From: Trogon surrucura
Lineage: Eukaryota > Chordata > Aves > Trogoniformes > Trogonidae
DNA: 64,000 nucleotides
Direction: 5' to 3'
Assembly (NCBI GenBank): GCA_020746105.1
Contig: CM036636.1
Coordinates: forward strand, 5,394,001 to 5,458,000
Notes under the pieces: generated by a model
Told to the model about the DNA's origin: nothing
Seen by the model: the letters and a program-made list of their open reading frames with translations, nothing else
Database searches by the model: none
Made by a program: the position numbers and the translations under genes
In this document: positions 28,401-43,400 of the stretch, piece after piece
Layout: each line of letters starts with the position of its first letter
Position numbering within the stretch: position 1 is the first letter of the stretch

Positions 28401-31400
28401 ACGTGTCCTTGCGCAGCGGCTGAGCCAGCCGGCATGTGTGCTGGGGACACGTTTTTTTCCTGCATTCGCAGAAATTCCTCTCAGTCCCCAAGCCAAAAGA
28501 AATCCACATTAGTAGCTTTCTGTGATCGAGTCAGAATAACACCCTGCACCCAAACCCGCTGATCTTCAGCGAGCTGCCCATCGCTGTGCTTATATCAGCC
28601 AGTAGCGTGTTGTCAGAGAGGCAGAACTGGCCTCCTCCCTGCTGCCCTCACTCCATTTTCCTTGTCACCAACCACCCCCCCACCTCACTCGTTGTCCCCT
28701 GCCCCTTGACGAGCCCTCTTGCTGCAGCTGCCCTGGGTCAGAGTCTCTTTCCACAGAGGCTTTCCCCTGGTGTTTTTCCCCTTTTGCTGAGTCAGCACAG
28801 CCGTAATCAGTCCAGGCTGGAGAAGTGACTCACGCTGTAATGGTTTCCTGTCGGCTGGGGTCTCCAGGACGGCCTGGCCAGCGTTGACTGCCCTCACAGT
28901 GCCTCCGGCAGCAGTCCTGCCTCCCTCCCTTCCCTGGTGTAGGGTAGGAAGTGACGGTAACTGGGCCTGGCCAGCTGTGGGGTCCCCATGAAGAGGAAAA
29001 GATGTGCAAACTCTTTTTTGTTCATTTTCTGCTCCCCATCGCCGAGAGAGCTTTTCTGCTTTCCCCGACACATAGGCGTGATCGCAGCTGTACGTGCACG
29101 AGTGGGAACTTCAGTGCTTAAAAAAGGAGGTTGTGGGACAGAGATCCCAAGGGCTTGTCTTTGCTGGAGCTTTGAGTGGGTCCTTTGAGCTCAGGCTGCC
29201 AGGACACCCTGTTGACGCTGTTCTCTGTGCTCTGCCTGGAGCCTCCCCATGCAGCCCTGACCCTCTGTGCTGGTGGCCAGGAGGCGCTTGGGCAGGGTGA
29301 GCTCTCGTGTTCCACTAAGATATTCACATGCCTGCAGAACGTTGATTTGGGGATGAACGATGGTCCTGCTGCTTTCTCCTCTCATTTCCTGCTGCTGAAA
29401 CACATCCGTGGGGGAACAGCTGGTGACGTTCCTGCTGCTCTGCGTCTCCATCGCTGCCTTGCTGAATTTTCTCTCCATCCCCAGCGGTTCTAACGCTGCC
29501 CCATCTGCTTCTTCAGCTGTACCTCTTCCACTTCCAGATTTCAGCAGCATTCCTCCTCAGGTGTATTCTGCTGAGTGGCCACGCTGGAAGCAGCAAGTGT
29601 TGACCAAGCATGACCAGCCTAGGATAATAACGCAGAGCTCATGGCCAAGCACCTTGTCAGCTGAGAGCCTGGCCAGAGGTTTCTCACAGTCCCACTCCTG
29701 AAACTTGAGCATTCTGGCGAAAAGTTATGAGATGTGACTACCACATAACGTGAATCTTGTGTCATCAGAGCACGGCAACGACGGCGATAAAATGAATTTT
29801 ACATGCAAGTACCCAAGCTGAAGCCTGACAAAGACACCAAAGCATCTAATGCTGAGAACAGTCAGATCTGTTAATGACCACTGGCAGCCAGATCTCACAT
29901 GTCTTCCTTGGAAGCCCAGCAGTTCTGCTGGCACTTTTTGGGGAGTAGCTCCAACCAAACGAGGAGGGACAGCATCACATGCTGAGCCTCCAGCACCATT
30001 TCCTGCAGAATCCAGGTGCTCCACAAAAGTCTTTCATCTAAATTTTCTTATCCATCCTTCCTTCTTCTCTCCTAAGAGTTACCTGGATCCCAGCCTAAGG
30101 ACAGACAGATTCCATCCCTCTGGACATCCGTAACCTTGCACACGCGCGTGAACGTGAAAATGGAAGCCTGAATCTGAGAAATTAAGAGGAAACGAAAATA
30201 GGACTGTGACTGCTCCGTGAGCTTTAAACAACGTAGTAAACTTAGCTGTGCTGAGGATATATAATGGTGGGGAAGGTCTTCCGTTTTCTGGAGAAGAAAA
30301 CAGCTTGGTGAGAGGCATTATTGTGGAATCCAGCTCCCTTGTGCCATGCCAGCCAGCTACTCCGCCGCATTTGATACGTTTACAGCTCCTCAAAGAGGCC
30401 TTGCTCAGAACAGACGCCTGCACTTGGCAGCTGCTTAAAGCAGTCCAGATGGGATCCTTTTAAAAATTACAAACTGGTGTATCTCACGTTGGGACAGGAG
30501 CCAACAACAACAAGCCTTCCCTTCTTCTCCATGCATTTTCCATTTGTATCCCAACATGTTTACTTTGCTGCCCTTTACTCTAACTTTTTTTCACTGCAAC
30601 TTTCCGAAGAATTAGCACAGACCTTTCATCTCCCTCTTGAGCAGCTGAGGCATCAGGAAGTCCTGGAGGAGCTCAGTCTCGCAGTCTTAGAGCTGACCAG
30701 GCTTCAGGATTTTCTCAGTCAGAAGACAAAGGACAAGGTGGGAATTAGACTCAAGGGGACACAAAGACACAACTCAGCTTCGGGGACAAAGTCTGTGAGT
30801 TCTTCAAGGGTCCCCAGAATTATGAGCATTCTTTTGAATTCATCACGCTCGTCTCAGCTCCCAAATGGAAAGGTGTTCACATCCTATTTGGGAAGAAGCA
30901 ATCAGTGCCAAGATTCTGTATAGTAACACGTATATTAGGATTTCTTTCTTTTTTTTCCTGAGACTTGAGAAATGGTGGATTGGTTTCCCTTCTAGCCTAC
31001 ATTCCTTTGATAGAAAGCAAACCAATTGCTGGGTATTCTGCTGCTAACTTCAACCAGCAAGTTCAGTAGGCTGGAAACTGTTGGCAGAGCCTGTTAGGCT
31101 TTACTTTCCCTTTGCGCTACTCTGCCATCCAAATTTCTCCATCCATATCGCACAGTACCATATTCTCAAGCCATCCTGCCACAGTTTCTTTCTATATATT
31201 TCTTCTGCAATGATACCTCCCCAAAACCCCAGCCAAACATGTTTGATTTCCCCATCTGGCACATGATCTCTTAAGGACAGTATGACCATAACCTAGGGGT
31301 GTATATGAAATCCTGGCACCATTCATCCAACACGTCACAGCAGCAGAGGAAGAAAATGCCACTGTCATCAAACGTGTAACAGAGGTGCAGTGAGCTCTTT

Positions 31401-34400
31401 ACCACCTGTTGAGGTTAAGTGCAGAAGGTTTTGCCATATCTTGAGCCTCATTCTGCCAAGCTGTAAATGTCAAGACCGGTGCCCACGAGAAGGCGTTGTG
31501 GGTCAGCCCTAATTCCAAGCCATGACCCAGTTTTCCTACAGAAAATAAGCTACTGGCTTCACTGTCTGAATTTCTTCACTGACAGTTATTCACTGCTCCA
31601 GGTGTGTCATTACCAAACATCGCATAGAAGCAAAACACCCCAAATGCCTTCTCCTAGAGCCAGAATCACTGAGAAGTTGCCCAAGCATCCTAACTACCAG
31701 CAGCTGCAACTCAAACACAAGATGAGAGTAGCCCATAAACAGCCATGAATACACCAGAAGGGGCTGATGCCACCACTGGGAATTGGAGAAGCCTATGGAA
31801 AACTTGGCTCTGGATAGCTGTGGAGATTTGGATGCTCAAAGCTCTAGAAGCACCCCAGCAATCCACACACAACAGGTCCACTGTGCCAGAACCCCACGGA
31901 CCTGCTTTCTCCAGTAGCTGCAATATTGAAGAGTTTCAAGACGTTCATCATAAGGAGCCAGAGACTCAGTGATATGAAGTAGCCAAAAACTGGAGAAGCT
32001 GGAATGTATCTGTGATTATCTTCTATGGGGAGAAAAAAAAACCGGCCATCTCTGAGCTAGACTCCAGAGAAAATAGGACAGCATGACCCCGAGTGACTTA
32101 TACAACAGAATTAAAAAAGATAGTGTCTGTGTTAAGTCTTGAGGGATCTTTCTGTGGATGCTTTAGAGAGACCTCACTTATAAATAACCCGGGTGATGTT
32201 ATCAACCAGTCAAACCATGAGCTCTGAGCTCTTGCTGCGGAGCATCCCATCAGTGCGTGGAGCTGCTCACACAGCGAGTGTGTAAGGGGTGACCCTCCCA
32301 CCTGGCTGGTTGTGAGACAAGCCCACACTGGTGGCACGCAACCAGGGAGCCCATCCAGACCACCCTTGTTCCCATGACGGCCCAGACAGTATTCACGGAG
32401 GGTGGGGAAATGCTTGTTTAAAGAGTTTGTTTTGACTGCCGGCAGTAAAATTCAGAGGCAGAGGACTGTTTCCCATATTGTCGTAATTACATGCTTCTTG
32501 CTTAGTTTTAGGAATTGCTGAAAATAACCCTTTGCACCTGGTTCCTTAGGGAGGATGATTAGACGAGACAAAAACAACCACCAAAGAAACTAGGAGTGCA
32601 GTGTGAAGAGTCAATGTACTCCAGGTTGTGAAACAAAAACACAAAAAGAAAAGTTGTTTAGACTTTCTTTGGATGAAAATCAGTAAATTCAACAGAGGCA
32701 TTGACTTAGGAGCCTGTGATAGGGAAGGACTGGGTTGGGTCTATAAGGAAACATCTGCTATATAATCTGGTGTCTATATTAATACTAGCACTTTTTTTTC
32801 ACAGGGAGAACAAGGTGATGATGGGAAGGTAGAAGGCCCACAGGGACCACCTGGAGATAGAGTAAGATGTTAAATCCCTTCTCTAATCAATCCCGCCCAG
32901 ATTTTTGCAGGTGGATTAGTTGGGTTGCTTCCTTACTTGTAGAACATGCATGAGCCATTGAGATATTGCAGATGCAAGATGGTTTACATCTACCTTAAGT
33001 CTTTGTTGTGTTGTTGTAGGGCCCCATTGGTGACAGAGGTGATCGAGGGGAGCCTGGAGACCCTGGTTATCCTGTGAGTCTTGTTCCAAATACATGATTC
33101 AGAAATGCTTGTCTTGGGGAAGTGCTTCCAATGTGCGTCAACCCATGGAAGGTCTACCCTTTGTCCATGAGTAACAATTCATAACCCACCATTGTCCCTT
33201 TACAACCCACACACGTGGCTGTATTTCAAAAGAGGAGTAATTCAGATACCTTTACATAAAGTGGTAGAAAATTTTGCTGAAGGCAGTGTAGGTTCCTGCA
33301 GGTCACAATGCTGTGCACCTGCCTGAGCACACGAGGCTGAAAGAATCTCATCAGCAGTATCTGTGGTTATAGAGGAAATACCCTGTGCAGGATGTGTACA
33401 AGAGAGGTCGTGTCAGTGCTGGACAAAATTCAAGACTGATGTGCCCGTTGCTGTTTTCATGAGAAGATCTCTGTTCACATGGAGGTTTGGAAGCTTCCAA
33501 AATCTTACGGGTTTTCTCTCAAAAGCAAGACCAGGGTTATGAATTATTCACCTGTGCTCCTGATGCCATCCTTGTGGGACACCTCCAGGTGATTGCTGTT
33601 GATCTGCAAAGGCTCTGTGGACTTACCTCCATCCAAAAGCAGCTGGTCAGAACAACCTGTTGCAGTAATGTACGGAAGAGGTTAAATTCACCGGGGAAGC
33701 GGTGCTGCTGCTCTGTTTTGTAGGATGTCAGTCTCCAACTGTTCACTTACATTAGTGCTGTGTGTATTTAGGGACGTGTTAGAAAACCTTCTTTACTGCT
33801 TAGAGGGTGATTAGCAGTTCCTCTGAGCTATTTCTCTCTCATGTACATCCACAGGAGCACGTGCACTACCTGCAAGCTTCCACATTTCTGTGTTAGCAGA
33901 ATGCAGATATGTCTCCATACAGCACGTTGCATCCACCTTGTTTCCCATTGCCATGAAAGTGCCCATAAAACAAACACATGTTCCCTCTCTGTTTTTTATT
34001 TAAGGGTCAAGAAGGGCTTGATGGAGAAAGAGGAAAACCTGGACAGCAAGGCTTACCTGTAAGAGGCTCTTCTTTATTGTAAGCTACCCAATGTCATATG
34101 CGCACAAAAAACAGATGTAAAAAGGAAGGAAGGTGGGAAGGGCTGCTGTAAGGGGTGTGTGGTGAGCTGTGATATGCAACATGTGCATTTCCATAAGCCA
34201 GGCCTATAGAACAGGCATTTTGAGCCACAGTTTGAGATGAATAAGTGGGAAATGACAGTGATAGTGGAAGGGGTTGCTTGGAAATGATACGTCTGGCATG
34301 CTGCAGTGAGAGCTGGTCCAGGGTGATGCCTGCATGGTGTTTCCTCTCAAACCAGTATATTTATGAAAGACTAAATTAAATCTAAATTTAAGGGAAGGAC

Positions 34401-37400
34401 ATTTTATTCCCTTACTGTATACAGGAGCATCTAATTTGTATATGTGATTATTGCAACAGCGAGTGCAGCGGCACATTAAATGTACTTTGTATTGGGAAAT
34501 GGAGTTGAATTGATTCCCATTCTTTGTAGGGCTCTGCTGGGAAGAACAACATATTCTGTTCTGGGGTAGCATCTTAATGCTCTGTCATATGACCTAGAAA
34601 TGGGTAGAGCTGCTGCATTTCCGTGGAGGTAGTTTATTCTGAGGACTGGTAGCCCCTCAGATGTCAGCACTTGAGACAGAAACAGGAGTTCAGGATTGTC
34701 TTTAGTAAGGAGTCATTAGAAAACCGTGGCTCAGAAACAAGCCGAAGAAGGAGAGCTCTGCAGCTGTGTCCCGACTTACTGTTTCTTTGATATTAGTCCA
34801 GAAATTGCCCCTGGCACAAATACACACACAAAAAAAAACGTGGATGATCAGAAGAAAAGATGGAGACATGTGTGATGGGGAAGAGACCAGAAAGGGAGTA
34901 GTGAAATATTTCCTCTGCTGTAATCCTCCATAGGTAGCTCACTGATATCTGACATCCAGGTGAAACCAAGGAAAGGGCTGTAGCGTGCAGAAGGGAGGGG
35001 GTACCAACACCAAAAATGAAGTCACTGCATAAACTACGAGTTCTGCACGTAGCTTCTGCAGCACCTTTCTCAGAGCAGGCTCCTTCCTGCCCACTTCGCA
35101 GCGCTGTTTTCCAGGCACCATCTGGAATTTAGTGAATGGTTTCCACGAATGCAAACGCACACCACCCAAGTGAGGGGGTAGCATTGCTTCTTTTCCAAGT
35201 CAGATGCTCTCTGGAGACAGTCCCTTGCTCCTTTTTTCCCAGGAGACCTGTCTGAGCAGAGCTTGTTCCCTGGAATTGTTTCCATACGGTCAGTGTTGTT
35301 AGGGCACAGAAAAGGCTGCTCTTTGTACTTACTACAAGATACTGCCAGAAAAGAATTTCAAGGAGATTTTTTTTTCTCTTGCTTCTGTTTTGTAGGGGGA
35401 TCCTGGACCACCAGGCCAGCCAGGAGCAAAGGGTTCCAAAGGTGATGTGGTAGGTTTCAGCAGGGTGGATTTATAGTGTCCCAAGTTTAAAGAAAATGTC
35501 TAATTAAGAGGACTGTCATGGTTTTTTCCCCAGCATGTGTGCTTTGGCCTATGGTCTGTGCCTTGAAAGACTGTGAAGAACCTAGTGGGAGGGCTGTAAA
35601 CATGTGTTTGAGTGTCCAAGCCCAATAGTTCATTGGTTTTGTGGTGCTGGAGAAGATCAAGGCAATTACAGCTCCAGCATGATGGGTGAATCTTGGGCAG
35701 GTCTTTAGTCGTTGCCACGGGTTGTGTCTCCTTCCCATGCCCCTGTCTGTGGCGCCTCCAGCCACAGCTGGCTTGTCTGTCCCTAAGGAGGTCTGAGCCA
35801 AGCAAGTGTCTCTCTTTTTCACTTGAACCATAAACTTTTCTGGCTTGAAACCTTCCAGATTTGGAGTCCATTTATCCATGCGGTTATGTTTCTTGGAAGG
35901 GTCTCTAACTTCTTGCCCTTATTGAGCAAGAAAACACAGCACACATGGGTCCTTCAAGGTTCATTGGGGTGCCTCATACCTACTTCTACCTCCACATCTG
36001 GCTATAATGACAGCTTGCTAATTATTCTCACAGATCAGGGACTTTATTTGCTAAAACATAAGTATGTGACCTCAATACTCAGCAAATTCCTGCTTCCTTT
36101 TGGCAGATGTTAGAATTTTTAATCTGACCCTGCTGTGGTAATGCCAGAAGATAGTTTAACCTACCCTAGGTGTTCTTGGCAAAAAACATACCAGGCGATA
36201 AGACAAATAAACTCTACTCATCGATGGATGATCTGTAACTGCCTTTAGGTCTAATGGATAGCTGAGAAAGCACCCCCAAGAGAATTTCTTTCATGTAGCT
36301 TGCCTGCCCAGTCCTCTGCAGATGGAGAAACAATGCACAGAAGATGCAGTGCTTCAATTTAAAAGTGCTTTAGTGCATGACCTCACTAAGAGAGCCCTAG
36401 TGAAGGTGGTGAGGCTGGGTTTTCCATTCGTTCTGCAGAAATTAATCCTTTTTACAGCTAATAAAGCTCAGGAGTATTTCTTGTACGTCTTTATTCGCAA
36501 AGCAGCATTGCAAATTTTAAACACGAGATACCGTTTTCATTTGCACTAACTTTTCCAAAGTAGAGGAAGCTACCTTGCAGGGAAGAGCCCTTACAAACAC
36601 CCTGCAGAAGGCTTTCGGGGTCCTTGGTTCGGCACCGTGCTGTCGATGAACTGACACAGGACGCAGGTTTTAAGCATCTTGTTCTAATGTTTGCCAGTGC
36701 ACTGAGTCCTCCCTCGAGTTCATCCGGCTTCATTTGTCCTCATCTGCTCTGTATTAGGAAAAATGTAGGTCCTTGCCTTCTAGCTATTCATTCCTGCCCG
36801 AGAACTCTCAAGTCATACGAAGAATCACTTGTAATAAAACCAAACAGCAGTTCATTCCCCAGAGTTGGAGCAACCGACTTTATAAATCTCCTTTTTATAA
36901 AACTCTTTCCAACCATTATCCAAAAGCACACCCTGAAGTGAGGCTCCCAAGTGGAGTTGTGCTAGAACTGCTGCAATTTTACATGTCTGTCTTTTTTTTA
37001 CTTGCAGGGTCAAAAAGGAAAGCAAGGAGCACGGGGCAGTGCAGGGAGCAGAGGCTCTCCGGTAGGTAAAAATTCAGTTTTCTCCCCCAGCGAATGCTGT
37101 CCAGGAGCTCCATCACTAACAGCTTTGTGATTTTAGGGCATCCTTGGGCTACCAGGTCCTCGAGGAGTGGTGGGAAGGCAGGGTCATGAGGGTGCCCCTG
37201 GAGTGGACGGAGTGCCTGGGAAGGATGGCGTGCCTGGGGTGCTGGTGAGTCTGTAATTGTAACCTTACAGCATCAATAGCAAACACAACTTGGGAGCTGG
37301 AAAATAAAAGGTAGCACAGCAGGAACAGATGTGGTCCAGCTATAGGTATTCCAGTTTACACGTACCCAGAGCAGATTATATGCTCCTTTTCATATCTCAT

Positions 37401-40400
37401 GTGCACATAGAGGCAGCAGCTGCCTTTGCATGGCCAAGTCTGTAAATAAACCAGTGTCTGTAACCCGAGAGATACTTGCATGCACAGATTTCTATATCCA
37501 TCTCTGCAGATCCATCCATGCTCGGGTGTGTGGTGCTTGCTGGGAGAAGAATCACGCCACCCCCCTGTCCTTCCAGAAGCTGTGCAGAGGTGGAAAGGGC
37601 ATCTTGTTTCATAACCTCTTCTGGATTTCTTTTCTAGGGAGAACAAGGTGATGATGGGGAAGAAGGTGTGACAGGAATGTTGGGCAAAAGAGGAAACCCT
37701 GGCATACCAGGACTCCCCGGGGCACAGGGACCACCAGGATTCAAGGTGAGTTTCTGACCCACTAAGATACCGCTACGAGCAATACAGTGTGTGAGCCTGT
37801 TGTCTCTAGAGCTTGGATTCTCCATAATAAAAGTGTCAACTCCTTCTGCCATCTTTCACTTAGCTAGAAGCTCAGTAGGGTTTTCTCCTCATCCATCCAT
37901 CCATCCATCCATCCATATATCCATATCCATCCATCCATCCATCTCCATCCATCCATCTATCTATCATGACATTCAACAGCAGCTGAACGTCCCAGAGACT
38001 TTTCCTCTCTTGTCAAAGTTCACTGAGCTCAGGAGCCTACAGGTACACACACCCACACTATGAACACCAGCCTTCTTTCATCAGAAACCTGGCTAAGGAA
38101 CAGGCCTTGGAGAAGTTGCAAGGGAACTGTCATAGCCTGCCTGTAGGATGTCCAGGATGGACGACTCCATGGGAAATTTGGATGTCCTCTAGCTGCTGCC
38201 TTGTGAGGCTTGAACTGCTGAAGGGAAATTTGTGCTGTTTGGTTTTTAGCATAGATTTACTGGATTGGAATGGCTGGAATCAGTATGGGCTTGGACATCG
38301 CTCCGGGTGGAAGCAGGGACAAGCTGCTTTAGTGACCTTGGGGTTTTTCCCTGGTCTTTGTCCGGGTCCAGGCCAGCCACAGGATCTAAAATGGACCAAC
38401 AGCAATTCAGCCGTTTGTAGAAAGGCTCTGTAAATAGGAAGACTCCAGCTGGGTTTGGAGAGGCTATCAGGTCTGATTTAAATTATGCCTCCCTTAACAC
38501 ATCACTCTTGAACTGTCACTTGCTGCCCTCCAGCTGCTTTGGGTAGAATAACAGGCTGTTACCAGAAATGACTGGAAGACCCTTGGGTCGTTATGACAGC
38601 CTCATCCCCCAGCTCTGGGGACATTTGTTGTCCCTCTTCCAGCTGCTCAACCACCCCAGGCTCTCACGCCATTGCTTCTCTCTCCCAGTCTGCCCCGGAT
38701 TAAGTAACTGGGGCTTGTGCTGCTCCCAGTGCTTGGCAAGGGGACAAGGTGGGAGCAAAATGTGGTGCTGGGTCTCTGCAGCCCCTCTCCTGTCCTTAAG
38801 CTGAGGTGCTGGGGGAAATGCTGGCTTCACAGCCTCTGGATGGAAGTCCTCCAGCTGAAGCCTTGGCATGTCCGTAGCATTGCGGATGGATTAATCATCA
38901 ATCGTTAGCCTGCTGGGGGGGTGGATGAGAAGCTGCAGGGCAGGACAGACCACATGTGGAAGTGCAAACAGAAGATGTTTCACCCCCTTGTTGTCCTTAG
39001 CGCCGATGCAGGCAGCACAGCTCTGCTGAAGCTCCTGCTCTGCGTGAAGCTCAGGAGGGGACGCAGCCATGCCTGTCGCTGTTCTCCCGCTGCGCATCCT
39101 GCAACAATCCCCCCAGCAGACCTGAGGCATCTCCTGATGAAACCACATTCCTTATCCCAATGAGCCACTCTTCTCCAGCTTTCCATCTATGGCTATTTCA
39201 GCTGTGTGTTGTTATATTTAGCTCCTGTCCTTCGGAATTACTTGAATTCTGTTATTTTTAGGGTGAAAGAGGATTGCCTGGACAGACTGGCCAAACAGGG
39301 AAGCGAGGATCATCAGGAGGAACGGGCCTTCCAGGGAGCCCCGGCGATCCGGGACCCAAAGGACAGCCGGTCAGTGATGAACGGAGCTGATCAGCCCTGA
39401 CTCCGAGTTGTCCTCTGCAGGAGAGGGCGCAGATCCGCAGGCTGGGGCAGCAGGGTGAACCCCGGGAGGGTCTTTCACAGGGACACCCGTAACCAGCTGC
39501 TAAGAGAGCGGTGCGTGGAGCCTCTGGAGGTGTTGTGTGTAGGAGGTGGACTATGCGCTCCCACCAAGGCATCCAAAAGGTGCAAAGGAGGGTCTGTAGC
39601 TCCGCTGGGACACGCAGGAGGTGCAGGAGCTGGCGTCATCGCTCGGCGTTGGGGGCAGTGGAGCTGCGGGTCCATAGCACGCTGTGGGAGAAACAGCAAC
39701 AGCCCTGTCAGAGCGGAAGTTAAACTCCCACACCCTCCTCCACGGCAGCTCCTAATCCTCACTGATTTTATTTACTGTGCCAGTGGGATTGCCCAGTTTA
39801 GCACTGAGGTGTCACACTTTGTCAACCTGAGGCTCGATCGAGAATATTTCAGCTGTTTAGACTGGCACCACCGTCAGAGGGTCTGGTAAGGTCACAGATG
39901 TAAAACTAACATGAGGACAAGAGAGATTAGGACTAAAATAAAACAAGGAACAAGATGAACCCCAGCCACCTCAATTAAAGTATACTCATTCGTGTATTTT
40001 ATATAAAGCCCTGTGATGGCAATGTTCCAGTAACACAATGGTACCATATTGGGTCTTGTGTCCACGAGCGGCAGGTTCGTTCACCCAGCACTGCCGTTGC
40101 CCGCCTTGCTGCAGAACTGGTGATCTGGTCCCCTCAGCTGAGATGACTCCATGGCATTTAAATCCTTCCGACTTCCCGTTTACTTTTGCCCAAAATTCCT
40201 CTCGAAAGAGGAATGGTTGGTTGATTTTCCCAACACAGGAAAGACCTTAGTCCTCTCTTAGTAGCAGTTTTCCTTTCCAGGATCCACGAATGGTCAGTTA
40301 AATCAATTTGTATCCTTGGAAAGTTTCTTGCGCTCCACCGAGTCCAACCAAGACCTTTCTTGCCAAGCAGTTTCTCGCTATCACGGCAGGAAAAACTTCC

Positions 40401-43400
40401 TAACAGTGAGGTCTCTAGGCTGACTCTGGAACAGCCTTGTAATAGAGGTGGTGGAAACCCCATCGCTTGAGTCATTTACAGCTGGGCTGAACAAGACGTT
40501 GTAAAACATCCCGCAAAGTACAATCCAGCACGGGTCACATAGTCCTGCCGAGAGTCCAAACAAGCCTTTTCCACCTCGGATGTTCCTAATGTAGATGAAT
40601 CATCTCGTGTATGTTTCTGACCCTTTTTTTTTTTTTTAAAAACGTTGAATCATTTTGCATTTTGACATCTGAGAAGCCCAGGAATATCAAAGGACATACA
40701 TCTCAAACGTGGTGAAATGAGGGTGTTTGTATAAGGACATGCTACTCAGTGTGTTTTTTTTATTCTCGGAGTGCATGCTATGTGCTAATCCAAGCTTGAT
40801 GGCCTTCCAAATATTTTATTATTATTTTTCTTAAGAAGTTGAGCAAAAAACCCTGCGGGGTTGAATAGGAAAAGAATTAGGGGATATGCACAGTTTTCTG
40901 GGTTTGAGTGGGAGGTTATGTTGTAGGAACATGCATTCTTTTGACAGCTTGAATGAGCATAGTTTGAAGTGATCCTTTAGTAGGTCAGTTCAGCTGGTAT
41001 TAGAAATAGAAAACCATCATATTTTAAAGAGCTTTGAGGCTAATTTTTTGCAGCATGAACTTCCAAAATCAATCTCAGAGTAGATACTCTCCATCCTGCT
41101 TCTGCTGACTGTGGTCCAAGCTAGACAAGCATCTGCTAGAAATAGAGTAGATATGCCTGCCCAGTTTGGGGGCAAAAAGGCTTAGTCTGTGGATCTACAA
41201 ATCTATGAGATCTTCTGGAGTTGCTTCTCCTGATGTTTGCATAATTCCTCCTTCAGATTTCTCTCATACTTTTTTTCTCATCAGTCCTGCTTAGACTGAA
41301 GAATACAGATGGATTTCTCTTCCTCTGAAGCTGTCGAACTCTTGGTGTGTCTTTGAACAACCAGTGAACTTACTGGCGTTCTTTGTTCTTGTATTTGTCT
41401 TGGTTTTTATTTTCAGGGAGACTTTGGCGAGGCAGGATTTCCAGGGATCGCAGGCTTGTTTGGGCCGAAGGTAAGAGTCTGCCTTGTGACCAGCTGGCTT
41501 TCTGGTCTCTCTTTACTGGGGACAGACAGTGCAGTATTTGTCGCAAAGACTTTATTAACTGCTCTGCAGAAACTTGTAATGGAGTCGTGATTCCACCTTT
41601 ATTTAGATTATGCATCCTCTTTTTTTTTAAATGAGCATGCATTTACATCTGCTTGTTGGAGGCTTGCAAAACAGGAGTGGGAAAAGAATTTTGGAAAGAT
41701 TGGGCCTCCCCATTCCCGTGTGCGAGAGGCAGCACCTCTGTCCTTGCAGCAGAGCTGTAGGCGAGCGCATCAGCGTGGGGTGTGTTTGTTCCAGGGACCT
41801 GACATCTCCTTTTTGCTTGCAGGGCCCCCCAGGAGACCTCGGTTTCAAAGGCATTCAGGGACCACGTGGGCCGCCTGGTCTCATGGTGAGTGGGTTTTGG
41901 GTTTGTTTGGTTTGGGAGGATTTTTTTCCTTCCTCCATCCTCTGTTCCTGCAAGGCTCCAGGCTGCTGCAAGGAGCACAGTGTGCTGTGCACCGCCTGCG
42001 TGGCACACCAGCCGTGGTCCCAGCACCACCTCCGAGCCACCCAAACACATCTGGAGGTAACCACGTGTCAAGGGTGGGTTTGCAGACACCTTATTGTCTG
42101 CAAAAAACACACTGCTCGCTTCAGAAAGTGCAGTGTCCTAGAAGAGACTGAGCTGAAAAGTAGAATCACCCGAACAGGGTTGGTTCTGTTCAACTCAAAC
42201 CAGGACACCGCGTGCACGTGGGTCTCTTCTGCCGGCTGCACAGGCCACTCCAGCTACACCAGAATCTTCTGGAATTTCTGAGGTTTTACGTGGGCCGTGA
42301 CAACCATACTGTGAGGGCTTGTGTCTTTGGACCTGCGTTTTGAAACAGTTTTATTTCAGCTGCAGCGAACGCCTCAACTGTGTCGCTGAAAGAGATCGTG
42401 TCTGCACTGAGCCTGCCGTGGTAAAAGCCACCGTCAGTTCCCACGTGATGGTTCAAGCATATCTTTTCTTTTCTGTTGTAGGGAAAAGAGGGAGTTATCG
42501 GTCCATTTGGCATTCAGGGTCCCATGGGAAGACCAGTAAGTATCTGTGCTTTCTTCTGCCTGTAATTTTTAGAAGAGCGTAGTGTTTCAGATCCCAAACA
42601 CTTGAGGCCAGCGTAAGTAAATCCCAGGTCCTGGCATAACGAAGGAAACGAAATGGTCTTTAAGATGAGCAGCTTGAGAGTGCAGGTTTAATGTCTGGCT
42701 ACATATATAGTTGCAGGGAGATTATTAGCTTAAAAGTGAGGAGCAACGGTACCTAAGTGCAAGAATTTTCTATGGATTGGCACAGACTAGAAGACAAGAG
42801 TGTTATTGCAGTTTTTCAAAAGCAAGCTGCCAGATTTTCCAAAGAACTTGGACTCAGGGGGGCAAAAAACCCAGGGGAAAAAAAAGATCCTGATGTATTA
42901 AACTGGGAACAGCTTCATTCTGGGAAGTGTTGAAAATCCCTGCCTGCTGCAAAATGCCAAAGGCGCTGAACACAGGCCAGAGTTCAGGTCAGAGCTGCTT
43001 AAAACAGACACATGAAGCTGCTCAGACTCTGGAGCAGAGGCGGAGATGAAAACAGACATTGCCAAAACATCCAGCAATGGCTATTCTTTTGCCTCGGGAT
43101 GGGCCGGTGAACACGGCAACCTGAGCCGATGTGTTTAGCGATGCGTCGGGTCCTTGCGAGGAGCTTCTGGGGGCAGCAGGTCCGGGCGACACAGCTCGCT
43201 CGTGATCGCTGACAGCTGCTTCATCTGCTTTGACAGGGGCCCAAGGGAGACAAAGGCAGCCGCGGGGAGATGGTAAGTGCTGGTCCACACCCCGGGGTGT
43301 GTCCCACCGGTGAGAGGGACCCTCTCTTTGAGTGACCGAGCCCCGCGCTGGGCTCTGCTGCACCCACCTGGGCTCTGGCTCAGTGAGGTGGGACCTGAGC

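Noticed and set aside
35487-35879. Two overlapping antisense frames of 120-130 codons
   Set aside because: Both frames of the same strand open at once, no motif; likely composition effect.
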